A DNA stretch of 54,701 nucleotides from Candidatus Caldatribacterium sp. (GTDB taxonomy: Bacteria > Atribacterota > Atribacteria > Atribacterales > Caldatribacteriaceae): contig JAPWUU010000004.1 in NCBI GenBank assembly GCA_028275365.1, forward strand, positions 1 through 54,701, read 5' to 3'. Within the stretch, counting starts at the first letter, position 1. Each line of letters opens with the position of its first letter. Below, one piece after another: positions 7,514-16,143 of the stretch. Position numbers and translations under genes: made by a program. The notes under the pieces were generated by a model. It was not told where the DNA came from, made no database searches, and saw nothing but the letters and a program-made list of their open reading frames with translations.

Positions 7514-8551
7514 TCAGGGGAGATGGGGCCAGGGATTTACGACCTTGCCGTAGCGGCGAACCTCATAGTGAAGGTGTGGGCCGGTGCTCCGGCCAGTATT
7601 CCCAACTTCTCCAATTTTCTGCGCCTTCTTCACCCGGTCGCCGACGTTCACAAGGATTTTTGAGAGGTGCCCGTAGACCGTCTCAAATCCAAAGTCGTGG
7701 CGGATAATGATGCACTTCCCGTAATTGCCGTTCCACCCTGTGAAAACCACCCGGCCTTCGGCCGCGGCCACAACGCTTCGCCCTGGTGGGGCGGCAATGT
7801 CCACGCCGGTATGCCAGGCCCGGCAGCCGGTGAAGGGGTCCCGCCGCCAGCCGTAGTTCGAGGAGACTCTTCCCCAGGTGGGCCAGCGGGAGGGAACGAC
7901 CTCGAGAACCCGGTCTTTCTTCTGCGCAAGATCCAGGATTTCCTCAAAGGCCTTTCGCCGCAAAAGAATCTCCCCTCGAAGCCAGATAAGGGTATCTTCA
8001 AGCGCACGGGTGGTGAGGTCCTGAGGGGTAACCGGTGGAAGGAGAGCCTGCGGGAGAGGAATGAAAGCGGCGAGTTCCGGTCCTCCTGCGCCCTCCTGGG
8101 GGGCAAGGAAGAGCCCCGCAAGGAAACGGTGCAGGGGAATACAGGTCTGTACTTCGCTCGTTGAAAGCGACAGGGTCACCCCAAGCCTTTTGAGCTGGGA
8201 CTGAAGGCTCTTTTCCATGAGTTCCCGCACCCTCTGTTCGAGTTCCCGGAGGTTGTTGAGCTCGTTGAGGACGTTTTCCGCTTCTTTTGTGAGGTGTTCG
8301 AGTCTCGCTTCCTGTTCTTTTTTCTGAGCCTCAAGCACAAGGAGATTTTTCCGCATTTCCTCGATTCTCGCCATGGTGGTGAAGAGTTCCCGCTTCATCC
8401 GGGACTGGTACCAGAGGACGCCCCCGATGCCAAGGCCAATGCCCACACAGAGGATGACGAATCCAAGAAGGAGCGTCTGCCACCGCAGGTGCAGGCGCCG
8501 CATCTGCCCCCGCAGGGGGCTGATCCAGAATACCGTGAGGTGACGCTTCAC
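7514..8551 (-). CDS. M23 family metallopeptidase (cell-wall endopeptidase), membrane anchored
   Basis: The 345-residue protein has a short basic cytoplasmic start, one membrane segment (about 24-48) and a coiled coil (about 60-125, rich in E, K, L). A C-terminal LytM/M23 domain follows. The zinc-site motifs are intact: WHTGVDIAAPPG (HxxxD), and GPHLHYEV (HxH) near the end. Such proteins cleave peptidoglycan cross-links or act as scaffolds in division and shape. The start is a GTG preceded by GGAGGGG. It follows parB by 12 nt; parAB next to M23 genes is a common arrangement and supports a chromosome/cell-cycle cluster. Confidence 0.92.
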   Translation of the reverse strand: MKRHLTVFWISPLRGQMRRLHLRWQTLLLGFVILCVGIGLGIGGVLWYQSRMKRELFTTMARIEEMRKNLLVLEAQKKEQEARLEHLTKEAENVLNELNNLRELEQRVRELMEKSLQSQLKRLGVTLSLSTSEVQTCIPLHRFLAGLFLAPQEGAGGPELAAFIPLPQALLPPVTPQDLTTRALEDTLIWLRGEILLRRKAFEEILDLAQKKDRVLEVVPSRWPTWGRVSSNYGWRRDPFTGCRAWHTGVDIAAPPGRSVVAAAEGRVVFTGWNGNYGKCIIIRHDFGFETVYGHLSKILVNVGDRVKKAQKIGEVGNTGRSTGPHLHYEVRRYGKVVNPWPHLP

Positions 8552-8563
8552 CCTTACCCCTCC

Positions 8564-9388
8564 TTATTCTGCCCGCGCGATGAGCGTATAAAGCCTTTTG
8601 AGATCATCGAAATCACGGTATTCGATGGTGATCTTCCCTTTCCCCACCCGGACCCGGGTACCGAGGTAGTGGGTGAGGAGGTTTTCGATATGCCTTTCTT
8701 CGCTTTGGGGGAGGTCTGCAGGTCGTGTTTCCCGTGCTTTTCTCTGGCGGGTGAGTTGCTCGGTGTCCCGCACAGAGAGCGACCGGCCAAGGATTTCCTC
8801 AAGAAGGGCTCGCTGCTCTTTTTCGGGAAGCCCAAGGAGAGCTCTGGCGTGCCCCGGAGAGAGGGTACCCTCTTCCACGAGCTTCTGGATATCCTCGGGG
8901 AGCTCGAGGAGCCGGAGGATGTTGGCCACCGTGGGACGCTTTTTCCCCAGGCGTTCGGCGACTTCTTCCTGGGTGAGCCCGAAGCGCTCCATGAGCCTTT
9001 TGATTCCCCGGGCAAGCTCTATGGGGTTTAAGTCTTCCCGCTGGAGGTTTTCGACAAGGGCAAGCTCGAGTTTTTTTTCTTCATCAACCTCTTCGACGAT
9101 CACCGGGACGGTCTTGAGCCCTGCCCTTTTGGCTGCTCTCCAGCGTCGTTCTCCGGCGATGATCTCAAAGCCCTCGGGGCTTTTGCGCACGAGAATCGGC
9201 TGGAGGATCCCGTGCTGGCGGATGGACTCGGCGAGTTCCTCGAGGCGTTCCTCGTCCATATGGGTGCGGGGCTGGAGGTCGCTTTTGTGGAGTTTTTCGA
9301 TGTCGACTTCCTGGATGGTGCGGTTCCCAAAAAGCCCAGCTCCCGGGATGAGTGCCTCAAGCCCCTTACCAAGACCGCGCTTTGTCAT
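8564..9388 (-). CDS. parB: Chromosome-partitioning protein ParB/Spo0J
   Basis: The 274-residue product begins MTKRGLGKGLEALIPG, the conserved ParB N-terminus. The nuclease-like CTPase domain has the box II arginine motif GERRWRAAKRAG and the QREDLNPIE segment. A helix-turn-helix follows (LTQEEVAERLGKKRPTVANI) for parS binding, then a C-terminal dimerisation domain. The ATG at 9388 is chosen because GGAGAGGG precedes it and this is where ParB homology starts. It overlaps the end of parA by 23 nt. The pair would segregate chromosome origins, with ParB clamping on DNA in a CTP-dependent manner. I could not find a parS site (TGTTTCACGTGAAACA-like) in the window. Confidence 0.96.
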   Translation of the reverse strand: MTKRGLGKGLEALIPGAGLFGNRTIQEVDIEKLHKSDLQPRTHMDEERLEELAESIRQHGILQPILVRKSPEGFEIIAGERRWRAAKRAGLKTVPVIVEEVDEEKKLELALVENLQREDLNPIELARGIKRLMERFGLTQEEVAERLGKKRPTVANILRLLELPEDIQKLVEEGTLSPGHARALLGLPEKEQRALLEEILGRSLSVRDTEQLTRQRKARETRPADLPQSEERHIENLLTHYLGTRVRVGKGKITIEYRDFDDLKRLYTLIARAE

Positions 9389-10148
9389 GGACCCTCTCCA
9401 GAACCTCCTCGGCGAGTTCCCGGTACGCCTGAGCCCCCTTTGAGGTTCCTTCATAGAGCGTGATGGGTTTCCCGTAGCTTGGGGCTTCGCTCAGGCGGAC
9501 ACTCCGGGGGATAATGGAGCGAAAGACCTTTTCTTGGAAGACCCTTCGCACCTCGTCCACCACCTGCTGGGAGAGATTGGTGCGGGGGTCGAACATCGTG
9601 AGGAGTACTCCCAGAAGCTCAAGGCGAGGGTTTAGGGCGCTCCGGACCATGGTGATGGTGGTCATGAGCTGTCCCAGCCCCTCAAGGGCATAGTACTCGC
9701 ACTGGATGGGGACAAGAACGGCATGGGCAAAAGTCAGGGCGTTGATGGTGAGCAATCCCAGAGAAGGGGGACAGTCCACGAGAATCCAGTCAAAGCTCGG
9801 CACAAGGTGTTTGAGTCCTTCCTTGAGACGAGTCTCCCGGTTGGGCAGGGTGGCGAGTTCCACCTCTCCTCCTGCCAGGCGGATCGTGGCAGGCAGAAGC
9901 CAGAGGCCCTGGACTTCAGTCTCCTTGAGGAGCTCTCCTGCTTCCACGCCGTTGATGAGGAGGTCGTACACGCACTGGGTGAGGGTTCTCCGCTCAATGC
10001 CCAGGCCACTTGTGGCGTTCCCCTGAGGGTCGATGTCCACAATGAGCACCTGCTCTCCCCGTTCGGCAAGACACGCCCCCAGGTTCACGCAGGTTGTCGT
10101 CTTCCCCACGCCGCCTTTCTGATTGGCCACTGCAACTGCTGTCCCCAT
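9366..10148 (-). CDS. parA: Chromosome-partitioning ATPase ParA/Soj
   Basis: The 260-residue protein is a full ParA/MinD-type ATPase. It has the deviant Walker A KGGVGKTTTCVNLG at residues 11-24 with the signature lysine, Walker A' (DIDPQGNATSGLG), and Walker B (WILVDCPPSLG). ATP-driven dimerisation on DNA moves ParB-bound origins. It heads the parAB pair and lies 36 nt downstream of a membrane-protein gene. AAGGT precedes the ATG by 5 nt. A possible promoter is entered separately. Confidence 0.97.
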   Translation of the reverse strand: MGTAVAVANQKGGVGKTTTCVNLGACLAERGEQVLIVDIDPQGNATSGLGIERRTLTQCVYDLLINGVEAGELLKETEVQGLWLLPATIRLAGGEVELATLPNRETRLKEGLKHLVPSFDWILVDCPPSLGLLTINALTFAHAVLVPIQCEYYALEGLGQLMTTITMVRSALNPRLELLGVLLTMFDPRTNLSQQVVDEVRRVFQEKVFRSIIPRSVRLSEAPSYGKPITLYEGTSKGAQAYRELAEEVLERVHDKARSW

Positions 10149-10158
10149 AGGCGACCTT

Positions 10159-10188
10159 ATTGTAACACATTGCCTTTTCCTCCCTCAA
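10159..10188 (-). promoter_or_regulatory. Candidate parA promoter
   Basis: On the minus strand TTGAGG (10188-10183) and TACAAT (10164-10159) are separated by 18 nt; TG also precedes the -10 box. A start about 7 nt past the -10 would leave only a few bases before the ATG at 10148 and would exclude the Shine-Dalgarno. Either the message is nearly leaderless or parA is read from upstream. Confidence 0.35.
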
Positions 10189-11150
10189 CCGGAAGGGAAC
10201 CGGGCGAGGAAGAGCCCAAGACCGAGAAGGAAGAAGGCAAGAAAGACAAGCCATTCCCCTGGCCGGTCCTTTTTTGAGAGAAGAAGCGCAAGCCCAAAGA
10301 GTACCGGAACGCCGGAGGGTGGGAAGAGGTACGGGCGGAGAAATGCTACCCCGAGCATCCCCAGGGCAAAGACCGCCTGGGAGAGCCCTCCGGAAAGGAG
10401 CGCCCCGAGGAACGGAGCGGCAAGGAGCACCTCAGAGGGTTGAAGGGCAAACGAGGGTTTCTCGAGGGCAAGGAAAGCCCCAAGGCTCAGCGCAGGGTCA
10501 AGGAAGGGGAGGAGCGGATACCCCCCGTAGACCCAGCCAAAGAAGAGGCTCATCCCTCCAAAGAGCAGGAAGGGAGAGAGGGCGAGGATGACGTGCGTTC
10601 CCCGCCGAAGCCAGGACGCTTCAACAGACAGTACCGTACAGAGAGCGAAAATGGGAAGGAGCCAGAAACCCACGGGGTGGCAGAGTGCCGAAAGCCCGAG
10701 GGCAAGGTTCCCCAGAAAACGCGCGGTGTGGTCGTCTTCGGCCCTTTGGAGTCCAGAGAACCCGAAGGCCAGAAAGAGCGCACCCATGGTGAAGGCGGGA
10801 GATGACAAAACCAGGGCGAGGAAAGGCAGGGAGAAAAAGAGGAGTACTGAGGCGATGAACTTTCGCCCTCTCAGGGCGCACAGCCCCCCAGAGACGGTGA
10901 GGCCTCCGGCCACCACGGGGAAGAAGTCTCGAAAGAGGAAGGCGAAAAGCGTGGTAAGGCACGGGGTGGTGGTGATGATGCCCCGAGCGGGGTCAGGGAG
11001 GGCAAGGAGGGTGGGAATCCGGAGGGAAAAGAAACGGAGCTCCGGAGAGTTCTGCAGGGCGAAGGTGTCCTGGGCAAAGCGCTGGAGGGCAAGGAGGATG
11101 GCGGTGGTGGTGCCGGAAAGGGCGATGAAACCTGCCCAGGGTCGTCTCAT
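10185..11150 (-). CDS. Polytopic membrane protein, unknown function
   Basis: The 321-residue protein is almost wholly hydrophobic, with about 9-10 predicted membrane segments (for example FIALSGTTTAILLAL, FIASVLLFFSLPFLALVL, WLVFLAFFLLGLGLFLARF). No enzyme motif is evident. Short polar loops and a topology reminiscent of GT-C or O-antigen-type membrane proteins are compatible with a glycan-handling role, but this is inference from context. Its ATG overlaps the glycosyltransferase stop as ATGA, so it is translationally coupled to the polysaccharide synthase genes. Much longer readings of this frame run into the glycosyltransferase gene and are not credible. Confidence 0.75.
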   Translation of the reverse strand: MRRPWAGFIALSGTTTAILLALQRFAQDTFALQNSPELRFFSLRIPTLLALPDPARGIITTTPCLTTLFAFLFRDFFPVVAGGLTVSGGLCALRGRKFIASVLLFFSLPFLALVLSSPAFTMGALFLAFGFSGLQRAEDDHTARFLGNLALGLSALCHPVGFWLLPIFALCTVLSVEASWLRRGTHVILALSPFLLFGGMSLFFGWVYGGYPLLPFLDPALSLGAFLALEKPSFALQPSEVLLAAPFLGALLSGGLSQAVFALGMLGVAFLRPYLFPPSGVPVLFGLALLLSKKDRPGEWLVFLAFFLLGLGLFLARFPSG

Positions 11151-12997
11151 GGGCCTTTCCTCCGGAACATCCCGTGGACGGTCTTTTCCCAGAAGAAGGG
11201 TCGGGAGAGGAGCTGCCCGATGCCCTTCCAGGCGGCAATACCGGCAAGTGCCCAGTAAAGGGGGTTGAGGAGGGCAAAGGGGAGGAGATGGTCGAGGTTT
11301 CTCCGGAACACGGCGAACATCGAGAAGTACACTCCGAGGAAATTCCCCACAAAAAGGTTCATTGCGCCGATGCAGAGGATTGGGCCGGAGAAGTACGGCT
11401 CGAGGAGCTTCCCGCGACTGAAGAGCCAGGCGAAAAACACCCCCCAGAGCACCACCGAGGCCGCATACCCAAGGGGTGTTCCCCCGATGAAAAGCTGCAG
11501 CGTAAGCCACCCCCTGAAGCCAGAGGTCTTCAGAACGTGGAGGGGGCGACGGTTGTGCACGAGGAAGGTCTGGAGGTACCCCTTGAGCCAGCGGGACCGC
11601 TGACGAATCCAGTTCTTCAGATGGCTTGTGGCCTCCTCGAAGGTGGTGGAGGGGAGAATGCCCACCCGGTATCCCCGGTAGTGGGCCCGCATGCCTAAGT
11701 CGGCGTCTTCGGTGACGTTGAAGGGGTCCCATCCGCCGAGCTTTCGAAGCGCTTCTACCCGGAAGTGGTTGGAGGTCCCCCCAAGGGGAATGGGAAGGCG
11801 AAGGCGAGAAAGCCCGGGCAAGAGGTAGTCAAACCAGAAGGAGTACTCGAGAGTGAAAAGGCGGGTGAGGAGGTTTTGCGTAGCGTTGTAGAAATTGAGC
11901 GCTGCCTGAAGGCAAACGTACTCTTTGGGGAGTTTCCGGAAGGCCAGAACCGCCTTTTTCAGCTGGTCTTTTTCGGGAATGTCCTCGGCGTCGTAAATGG
12001 TGAGGTACTCTCCCCGGGCGAAGGCCAGGCCGAAGTTACAGGCCCGCGGTTTGGTTTTGGGGAAACCCCGGGGAATGAGGATAAAGCGGACGTTGTAGGG
12101 AGGGTGCGCAGCCTTACAGGCCCTGAGGGTTTCAGGGTCATCCTCTTCGATGAGGAAAAGAATGTCAAGCTTCTCCTGGGGGTAGTCTAAGGCACGGATG
12201 GCGCTGGTGAGCTGTTCGATCACCTCAGGGGGCTCCCGGTGAAGCGGCAAGAGCACCGTGTACACCGGGAGCTTGCGGGGGTCGAGGGATTCGAGTTCCT
12301 CCTTGCTGATTGCAAGTGACTCACGGGAACTCCCGGCAAGGCCCACAAGGAGCTTGAAGAGTACCTGCGCGAAAAAGGCCAGGTTGACAAGGGCGAAGAG
12401 CACCTTTAAGGTGGTCTGGGGGGCGAGGAACACCCCAAAAAGCAGCGCAAAGAGGATTCCTGAGAGTACCCCCCACTGCCAGGGAACGAGGACCCGGGCG
12501 GCCGACTCCTCCGGGGCACGGAAGAAGAGCCCCGCGGTGGCTTCTTTGAGGAAGCGCTCCTTGAAGAAAAAGTGGAGGAGCCAGTCAAGCTCATAGGGAG
12601 TGATGAGGGCCATGTGGATTGCGGTTTTCGGGAAGTTCTCCTCAAGCCACCGGTCCCGATGGGGGTTTTCGGGGAAGGGGGTGAGGATTTCAAGGGCACC
12701 CTGGTTGAGGCGTCGGGGGAAGAACGCAAACCGCAGAAGGTCTTGAGGGTCGAAGCGCTCAAGGAGGGTCCTGTCGATGCTCTGCAAAAGCTCCTCAAGG
12801 TCCCTCCCGGCGTAGAGGAGGTTTCCCTGCTCGGCCAGGACCTCATAGAGCTCCATGGGATGGACAAGACCCCGCAAGACAAGGATTTCCCCAAGGAGCC
12901 CTCCCGTCTCTTTCTGGAAACGAAGGGCTTCCTCGAGGTCCTCTTCCCTGATGATGCCTCGCTCAAGGAGGAGTTCCCCAAGGAGCTTTCGTTTCAT
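11147..12997 (-). CDS. Membrane glycosyltransferase family 2 with N-terminal MshEN domain
   Basis: The 616-residue protein joins three parts. Residues 1-75 contain two tandem MshEN motifs of the form LGxxLxxxGxxxxxxLxxxLxxQ (LLGELLLERGIIREEDL..., LLGEILVLRG...); this type binds cyclic di-GMP in MshE and related proteins. The arginine usually before the first LG is Leu here. Two membrane segments follow (about 174-220), then a processive GT2 domain with DAED, TEDADLGMRAHYRGYR and QRSRW. Further C-terminal membrane helices resemble BcsA. MshEN plus GT2 also occurs in NfrB. The ATG overlaps the BcsB-like stop by 4 nt. It probably polymerises a beta-glycan exported with its BcsB-like partner; the PilZ domain of BcsA is absent. 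Confidence 0.9.
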   Translation of the reverse strand: MKRKLLGELLLERGIIREEDLEEALRFQKETGGLLGEILVLRGLVHPMELYEVLAEQGNLLYAGRDLEELLQSIDRTLLERFDPQDLLRFAFFPRRLNQGALEILTPFPENPHRDRWLEENFPKTAIHMALITPYELDWLLHFFFKERFLKEATAGLFFRAPEESAARVLVPWQWGVLSGILFALLFGVFLAPQTTLKVLFALVNLAFFAQVLFKLLVGLAGSSRESLAISKEELESLDPRKLPVYTVLLPLHREPPEVIEQLTSAIRALDYPQEKLDILFLIEEDDPETLRACKAAHPPYNVRFILIPRGFPKTKPRACNFGLAFARGEYLTIYDAEDIPEKDQLKKAVLAFRKLPKEYVCLQAALNFYNATQNLLTRLFTLEYSFWFDYLLPGLSRLRLPIPLGGTSNHFRVEALRKLGGWDPFNVTEDADLGMRAHYRGYRVGILPSTTFEEATSHLKNWIRQRSRWLKGYLQTFLVHNRRPLHVLKTSGFRGWLTLQLFIGGTPLGYAASVVLWGVFFAWLFSRGKLLEPYFSGPILCIGAMNLFVGNFLGVYFSMFAVFRRNLDHLLPFALLNPLYWALAGIAAWKGIGQLLSRPFFWEKTVHGMFRRKGP

Positions 12998-14979
12998 AGC
13001 GGTCGCAGGCGCACGAGTTTCCGGTAGAGCACCGCACACCACACGCCTAAAACCCCACAGGCACCGGCGAGGATGAAGAGCCGGAAACGCCAGAGCAGTT
13101 CAAGGAAACCGGAAGGCGAAGAGGGGGAAGTCGCCTGCGTTTCGCCAAAACCGCGCAGGGTGAAGAGGGCAACATTGCCCTGGAGTGTCCGCAGGGTCTC
13201 TGCCCCCTTGAAGTGCCTGAGGAACGCCGCAAGAGCCAGGTCTTTTCGTCCTGAGGTGAAAAGGTAAAGCGCCGGCTTTCGGGAGAATTCCCCCACGGTG
13301 AGGGCGCTCCAGGGGTCATCAGGGGAGAGCGCAAAGGTCTCAAGGCCGAAAAGGTGCGAGAGGGTAAGAGTGTCTCCTGCGAGTGCCGCGGGTGCTTCGG
13401 GGAGGAGTCCCTCGGGGTGACCGATGATGAGGAAGTACTCGGGAAGCACAGGGGGTGGGGAGAAGAGAAGGCGGAAATTTCCGGTTTTGAGCCATTTTGC
13501 AATTACGGCAGGATTCGGGAAGGAGGTGGGTTGTCCTCTTCGGAAAGCCTTCAGGTCTTTTGGGAAAAGGACCTCAAGGGCAAGTGGCGTAGCGTCGATT
13601 TCCCGCAGGGCTCCGTAGATTCTCCCTGCCACCTCAAGCTCCTCGAGGGACGGATTTTCGGGGAGTACCACGTAGGCTTTCCCTGAAAAGAGGGTTGGAG
13701 CATCGGCGAAGGTGAGAGGTGCTTCGCCTTTTGCAAGCATCCCGGAGAAGTACGAGTCCTCGAAAATTGTGGCCTCAAAGGGCATGGTCCCCCGGCGGCA
13801 GTTCCCCACCTCCGGGAAGTACGAGAAGGCAAGCTCCAGGGCGTTCTCCCGGCCAAGGAGCCTCGCCGGGAGGAAGATGCGCTCCTTCCGCACGGCTTGC
13901 CTTGCCCCGGAGGGGATTTTCCGGACAAAGACCAGGCTGCCATTCAGAAAAACCTTGAGGAAAGCCTCACCGCGGGGGGTTTCAGGAAGCGGCGTGCTTG
14001 CCCAAAAGAGCGTGAGCCAGAGGGACCGGGGAACTCCACCAAGATCGGCAAGGGTGAAGTACAACCTTTCGCGGAGGTCGCCGATGCCCCGCAGGGTCGT
14101 GTTCCGAAAACCGAAGTCCCTGAAGGTCCTCCTCGACTCCCGGGCAAAGAGCACACTCCGTACCCTGAAGGACTGTCCCACAAAGAGTGGGGATTCGGCG
14201 ATGAGCCCGTCGACTCCCCTGGGGGTAAGGTAGAGGGTGTTCCCCGAAAGTTCCACGTCCCGGAGTGCCTGTTCCCGGAGGACGATCCACCGCTCCTTCG
14301 GAGTGGCCTCCTCAGACCTCCTGAGTGCCCCCGGGGGGTCAGTGTGGATGGTCACCGGAAGCCCCCGGAAGTTCCGGCGAAGGAAAGCGTAGAGTTTCAG
14401 GTAGGCGCCGCAGAGGGGCTGGGACCAGGGGGCTTCAGGAAGGACGAGGTGGAAGTGCCTGGCCGGAAGGCGCAGGAAATCCCGAACGGTCCACGTTGCT
14501 TTGCTAAGACTCAGGTTCAGGGTGCTGTCCTTCCGGATGTGGAGGAAGAGGTCTTCGGCGAGGAGGTCCTCGCAGAGGTTGTCGCTTTTCCTCAAGGTTG
14601 CCCGGATTTCGAGCTTCACCGTGTCCCCGAAGGAAGAATCCGCCAGGGAGCTCAGGGGGATGCGGAGCTCGTGTTCTCCCGGGAAGATGCGGAAGGCGGC
14701 AAGGAAGACGTCCTCACCGTACACCATGAGGGTGGAGTCCTCCCCGCACGCTGGAGTGGCGGCGTACCGGAGGGTCAGGGAACTCTCCCTGAAGGAGGTT
14801 TTCGGGAAAACCGGGAGGTAGAGCGCAAGCGACGGCGAGGGTCCCGCAAGGATTGCGTCCGTCCGGAGACCTGCGCATTCCTCGAGGGTGAAGGAGAGCC
14901 GTAGCTCTTCCCCCCATGCGAAAGCACAGGCAAACGCCACAAGGGCAAGCAGTATGCCAAAGAGCACCCAGGACTTCAT
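12994..14979 (-). CDS. BcsB-like periplasmic polysaccharide synthase subunit
   Basis: The 661-residue protein starts with a signal peptide (about 1-23: MKSWVLFGILLALVAFACAF). It has a long beta-rich periplasmic part and ends with one membrane helix (FILAGACGVLGVWCAVLY) followed by basic residues. This architecture, an internal flavodoxin-like pattern around YVVLPENPSLEELEVAGRI, and pairing with a BcsA-like GT2 fit the BcsB family, which guides nascent cellulose through the periplasm. Overall similarity to true BcsB is low, so the polymer need not be cellulose. The ATG overlaps the isomerase stop by 4 nt. A longer reading of the frame only adds residues without a ribosome site. Confidence 0.78.
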   Translation of the reverse strand: MKSWVLFGILLALVAFACAFAWGEELRLSFTLEECAGLRTDAILAGPSPSLALYLPVFPKTSFRESSLTLRYAATPACGEDSTLMVYGEDVFLAAFRIFPGEHELRIPLSSLADSSFGDTVKLEIRATLRKSDNLCEDLLAEDLFLHIRKDSTLNLSLSKATWTVRDFLRLPARHFHLVLPEAPWSQPLCGAYLKLYAFLRRNFRGLPVTIHTDPPGALRRSEEATPKERWIVLREQALRDVELSGNTLYLTPRGVDGLIAESPLFVGQSFRVRSVLFARESRRTFRDFGFRNTTLRGIGDLRERLYFTLADLGGVPRSLWLTLFWASTPLPETPRGEAFLKVFLNGSLVFVRKIPSGARQAVRKERIFLPARLLGRENALELAFSYFPEVGNCRRGTMPFEATIFEDSYFSGMLAKGEAPLTFADAPTLFSGKAYVVLPENPSLEELEVAGRIYGALREIDATPLALEVLFPKDLKAFRRGQPTSFPNPAVIAKWLKTGNFRLLFSPPPVLPEYFLIIGHPEGLLPEAPAALAGDTLTLSHLFGLETFALSPDDPWSALTVGEFSRKPALYLFTSGRKDLALAAFLRHFKGAETLRTLQGNVALFTLRGFGETQATSPSSPSGFLELLWRFRLFILAGACGVLGVWCAVLYRKLVRLRPL

Positions 14980-15995
14980 ACCTTTCCCCCTCCTTCGAAG
15001 GTGCATTCGAGTTTCCGGAAGAGGTGCTTGAGGTGCCTGATGGCGGGGATGCTCACCGGGTCTTCTCCGTGGAGACGGGCAAGGTGCAGGCTCACCCAGT
15101 CGGCGAAGGCCACAAGGGACATCGCCCGAGCAAGAGAGGATTCCCCCTTTGCCCAGACCTCGAAAACAGGCATACCCTTCCCGGTCACGTGCTTTGCATA
15201 GGCTCTGGCCATGGTGGTGAAGAACACCGGTTCTTCCGGGTCGTGGAAGAAGAGGAAGGAGAGGGGGAGGGAGGAAGGGTGAGAGAACCCCACAATTTCG
15301 TTGTGCATGGCCTCTGGGAGTGTGCTGGCAAAAGCCGTGTGTTTGGCGTTTTCGTTGAGCTGGGTCTTGAAGCGCCAGGAGGCGAAATCGGTGTAATGGG
15401 CAAAACCCACGGCGACCGGAATGGTGCCGGCGATGGCTTTGGCGACCTCAAGGGGGAAGCCCCCTCTGGCGTACTCCGGGAGGAGTTCTCTGAGAACGGT
15501 CACCGTCTCTTCGAGGTCTTTCTGGAACGCAAGAACAGGAAAGAGCCCCTCGAAAACCCCAAGAAGGCCACCCACGGTGTACCCCAGGGCGCAGCGGGGT
15601 TGCAACCCCCCGGGAAGAAGCAGCAGCACCTCATGGTCTTCCCGAAGCTCCCTCAGGGGTCCTCCCGAGGTGCAGAAGACGAGAAAGGCTTTCCGGTTTT
15701 TGGCTTCCCGTGCCAGGGTCAGGGTCTCTTCCGTGTGGCCGGAGTAACTCGAGACGATGCAGAGGGTTTCCGAGTCCACCCAGGGAGGAAGTGGAGGGGC
15801 GGCGATGGTGAGAAAGGGGAAGGGGAGGAATGGCAGGAGAATCCTTCTGAGGACGCTTCCGCCTGCGCCTGAGCCTCCAACGCCGCAAAAGAGCAGGGCC
15901 CTGGGGATGTTGCTGAGCGGCTTCGCCACACTTTCTTTGCCCTTTGCGTACCCCTCCTTAAGGTGTGCTGGAAGGCGAAGGAGCACCTGTTCCAT
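14976..15995 (-). CDS. Bifunctional phosphoglucose/phosphomannose isomerase (SIS family)
   Basis: The 339-residue protein matches the PGI/PMI family described first in archaea. It has a first SIS domain with LLFCGVGGSGAGGSVLRRIL and the phosphate loop SSYSGHTEETL. A second SIS domain contains QLNENAKHTAF and LPEAMHNEIVGF; Glu and His of these segments are the catalytic residues in the family. It interconverts glucose-6-P or mannose-6-P with fructose-6-P. The ATG at 15995 follows GGGGGTGAAAGG. It is the first gene of the polysaccharide cluster and presumably supplies hexose phosphate precursors. An extended -10 promoter lies 21 nt upstream. Confidence 0.88.
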   Translation of the reverse strand: MEQVLLRLPAHLKEGYAKGKESVAKPLSNIPRALLFCGVGGSGAGGSVLRRILLPFLPFPFLTIAAPPLPPWVDSETLCIVSSYSGHTEETLTLAREAKNRKAFLVFCTSGGPLRELREDHEVLLLLPGGLQPRCALGYTVGGLLGVFEGLFPVLAFQKDLEETVTVLRELLPEYARGGFPLEVAKAIAGTIPVAVGFAHYTDFASWRFKTQLNENAKHTAFASTLPEAMHNEIVGFSHPSSLPLSFLFFHDPEEPVFFTTMARAYAKHVTGKGMPVFEVWAKGESSLARAMSLVAFADWVSLHLARLHGEDPVSIPAIRHLKHLFRKLECTFEGGGKV

Positions 15996-16015
15996 CCTTT
16001 CACCCCCTTTCCGCC

Positions 16016-16024
16016 ATTGTACCA
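16016..16024 (-). promoter_or_regulatory. Extended -10 promoter of the polysaccharide operon
   Basis: TGGTACAAT reads on the minus strand from 16024 to 16016. The predicted start near 16009 leaves a leader of about 14 nt containing the Shine-Dalgarno GGGGGTG before the ATG at 15995. The same TGGTAYAAT element recurs before other operons in the window. No clear -35 is seen. Confidence 0.6.
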
Positions 16025-16112
16025 GAAAAATAGGGGTTGTGCCTCCCCTTGAGGCAAGAAAACGCAGGATGTCACCAGCCGATGTGTCCTGGGGTGACTT
16101 TCTGGTACGGGG

Positions 16113-16138
16113 AGGGCGAAGGAGCGCTCCTTCGCCCT
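16113..16138. terminator. Perfect 26-bp palindrome after the GH31 gene
   Basis: AGGGCGAAGGAGC at 16113-16125 is followed directly by its exact reverse complement at 16126-16138. It begins 6 nt past the GH31 stop codon. As RNA it would form a very stable hairpin, but no T-run follows on the minus strand, so it is either a U-less terminator, an mRNA 3'-end stabiliser or a protein-binding palindrome. Confidence 0.5.
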
Positions 16139-16143
16139 CGAGT

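Noticed and set aside
8564-10148. A parS site near parAB
   Set aside because: No sequence close to TGTTTCACGTGAAACA was found by eye in or around the genes.
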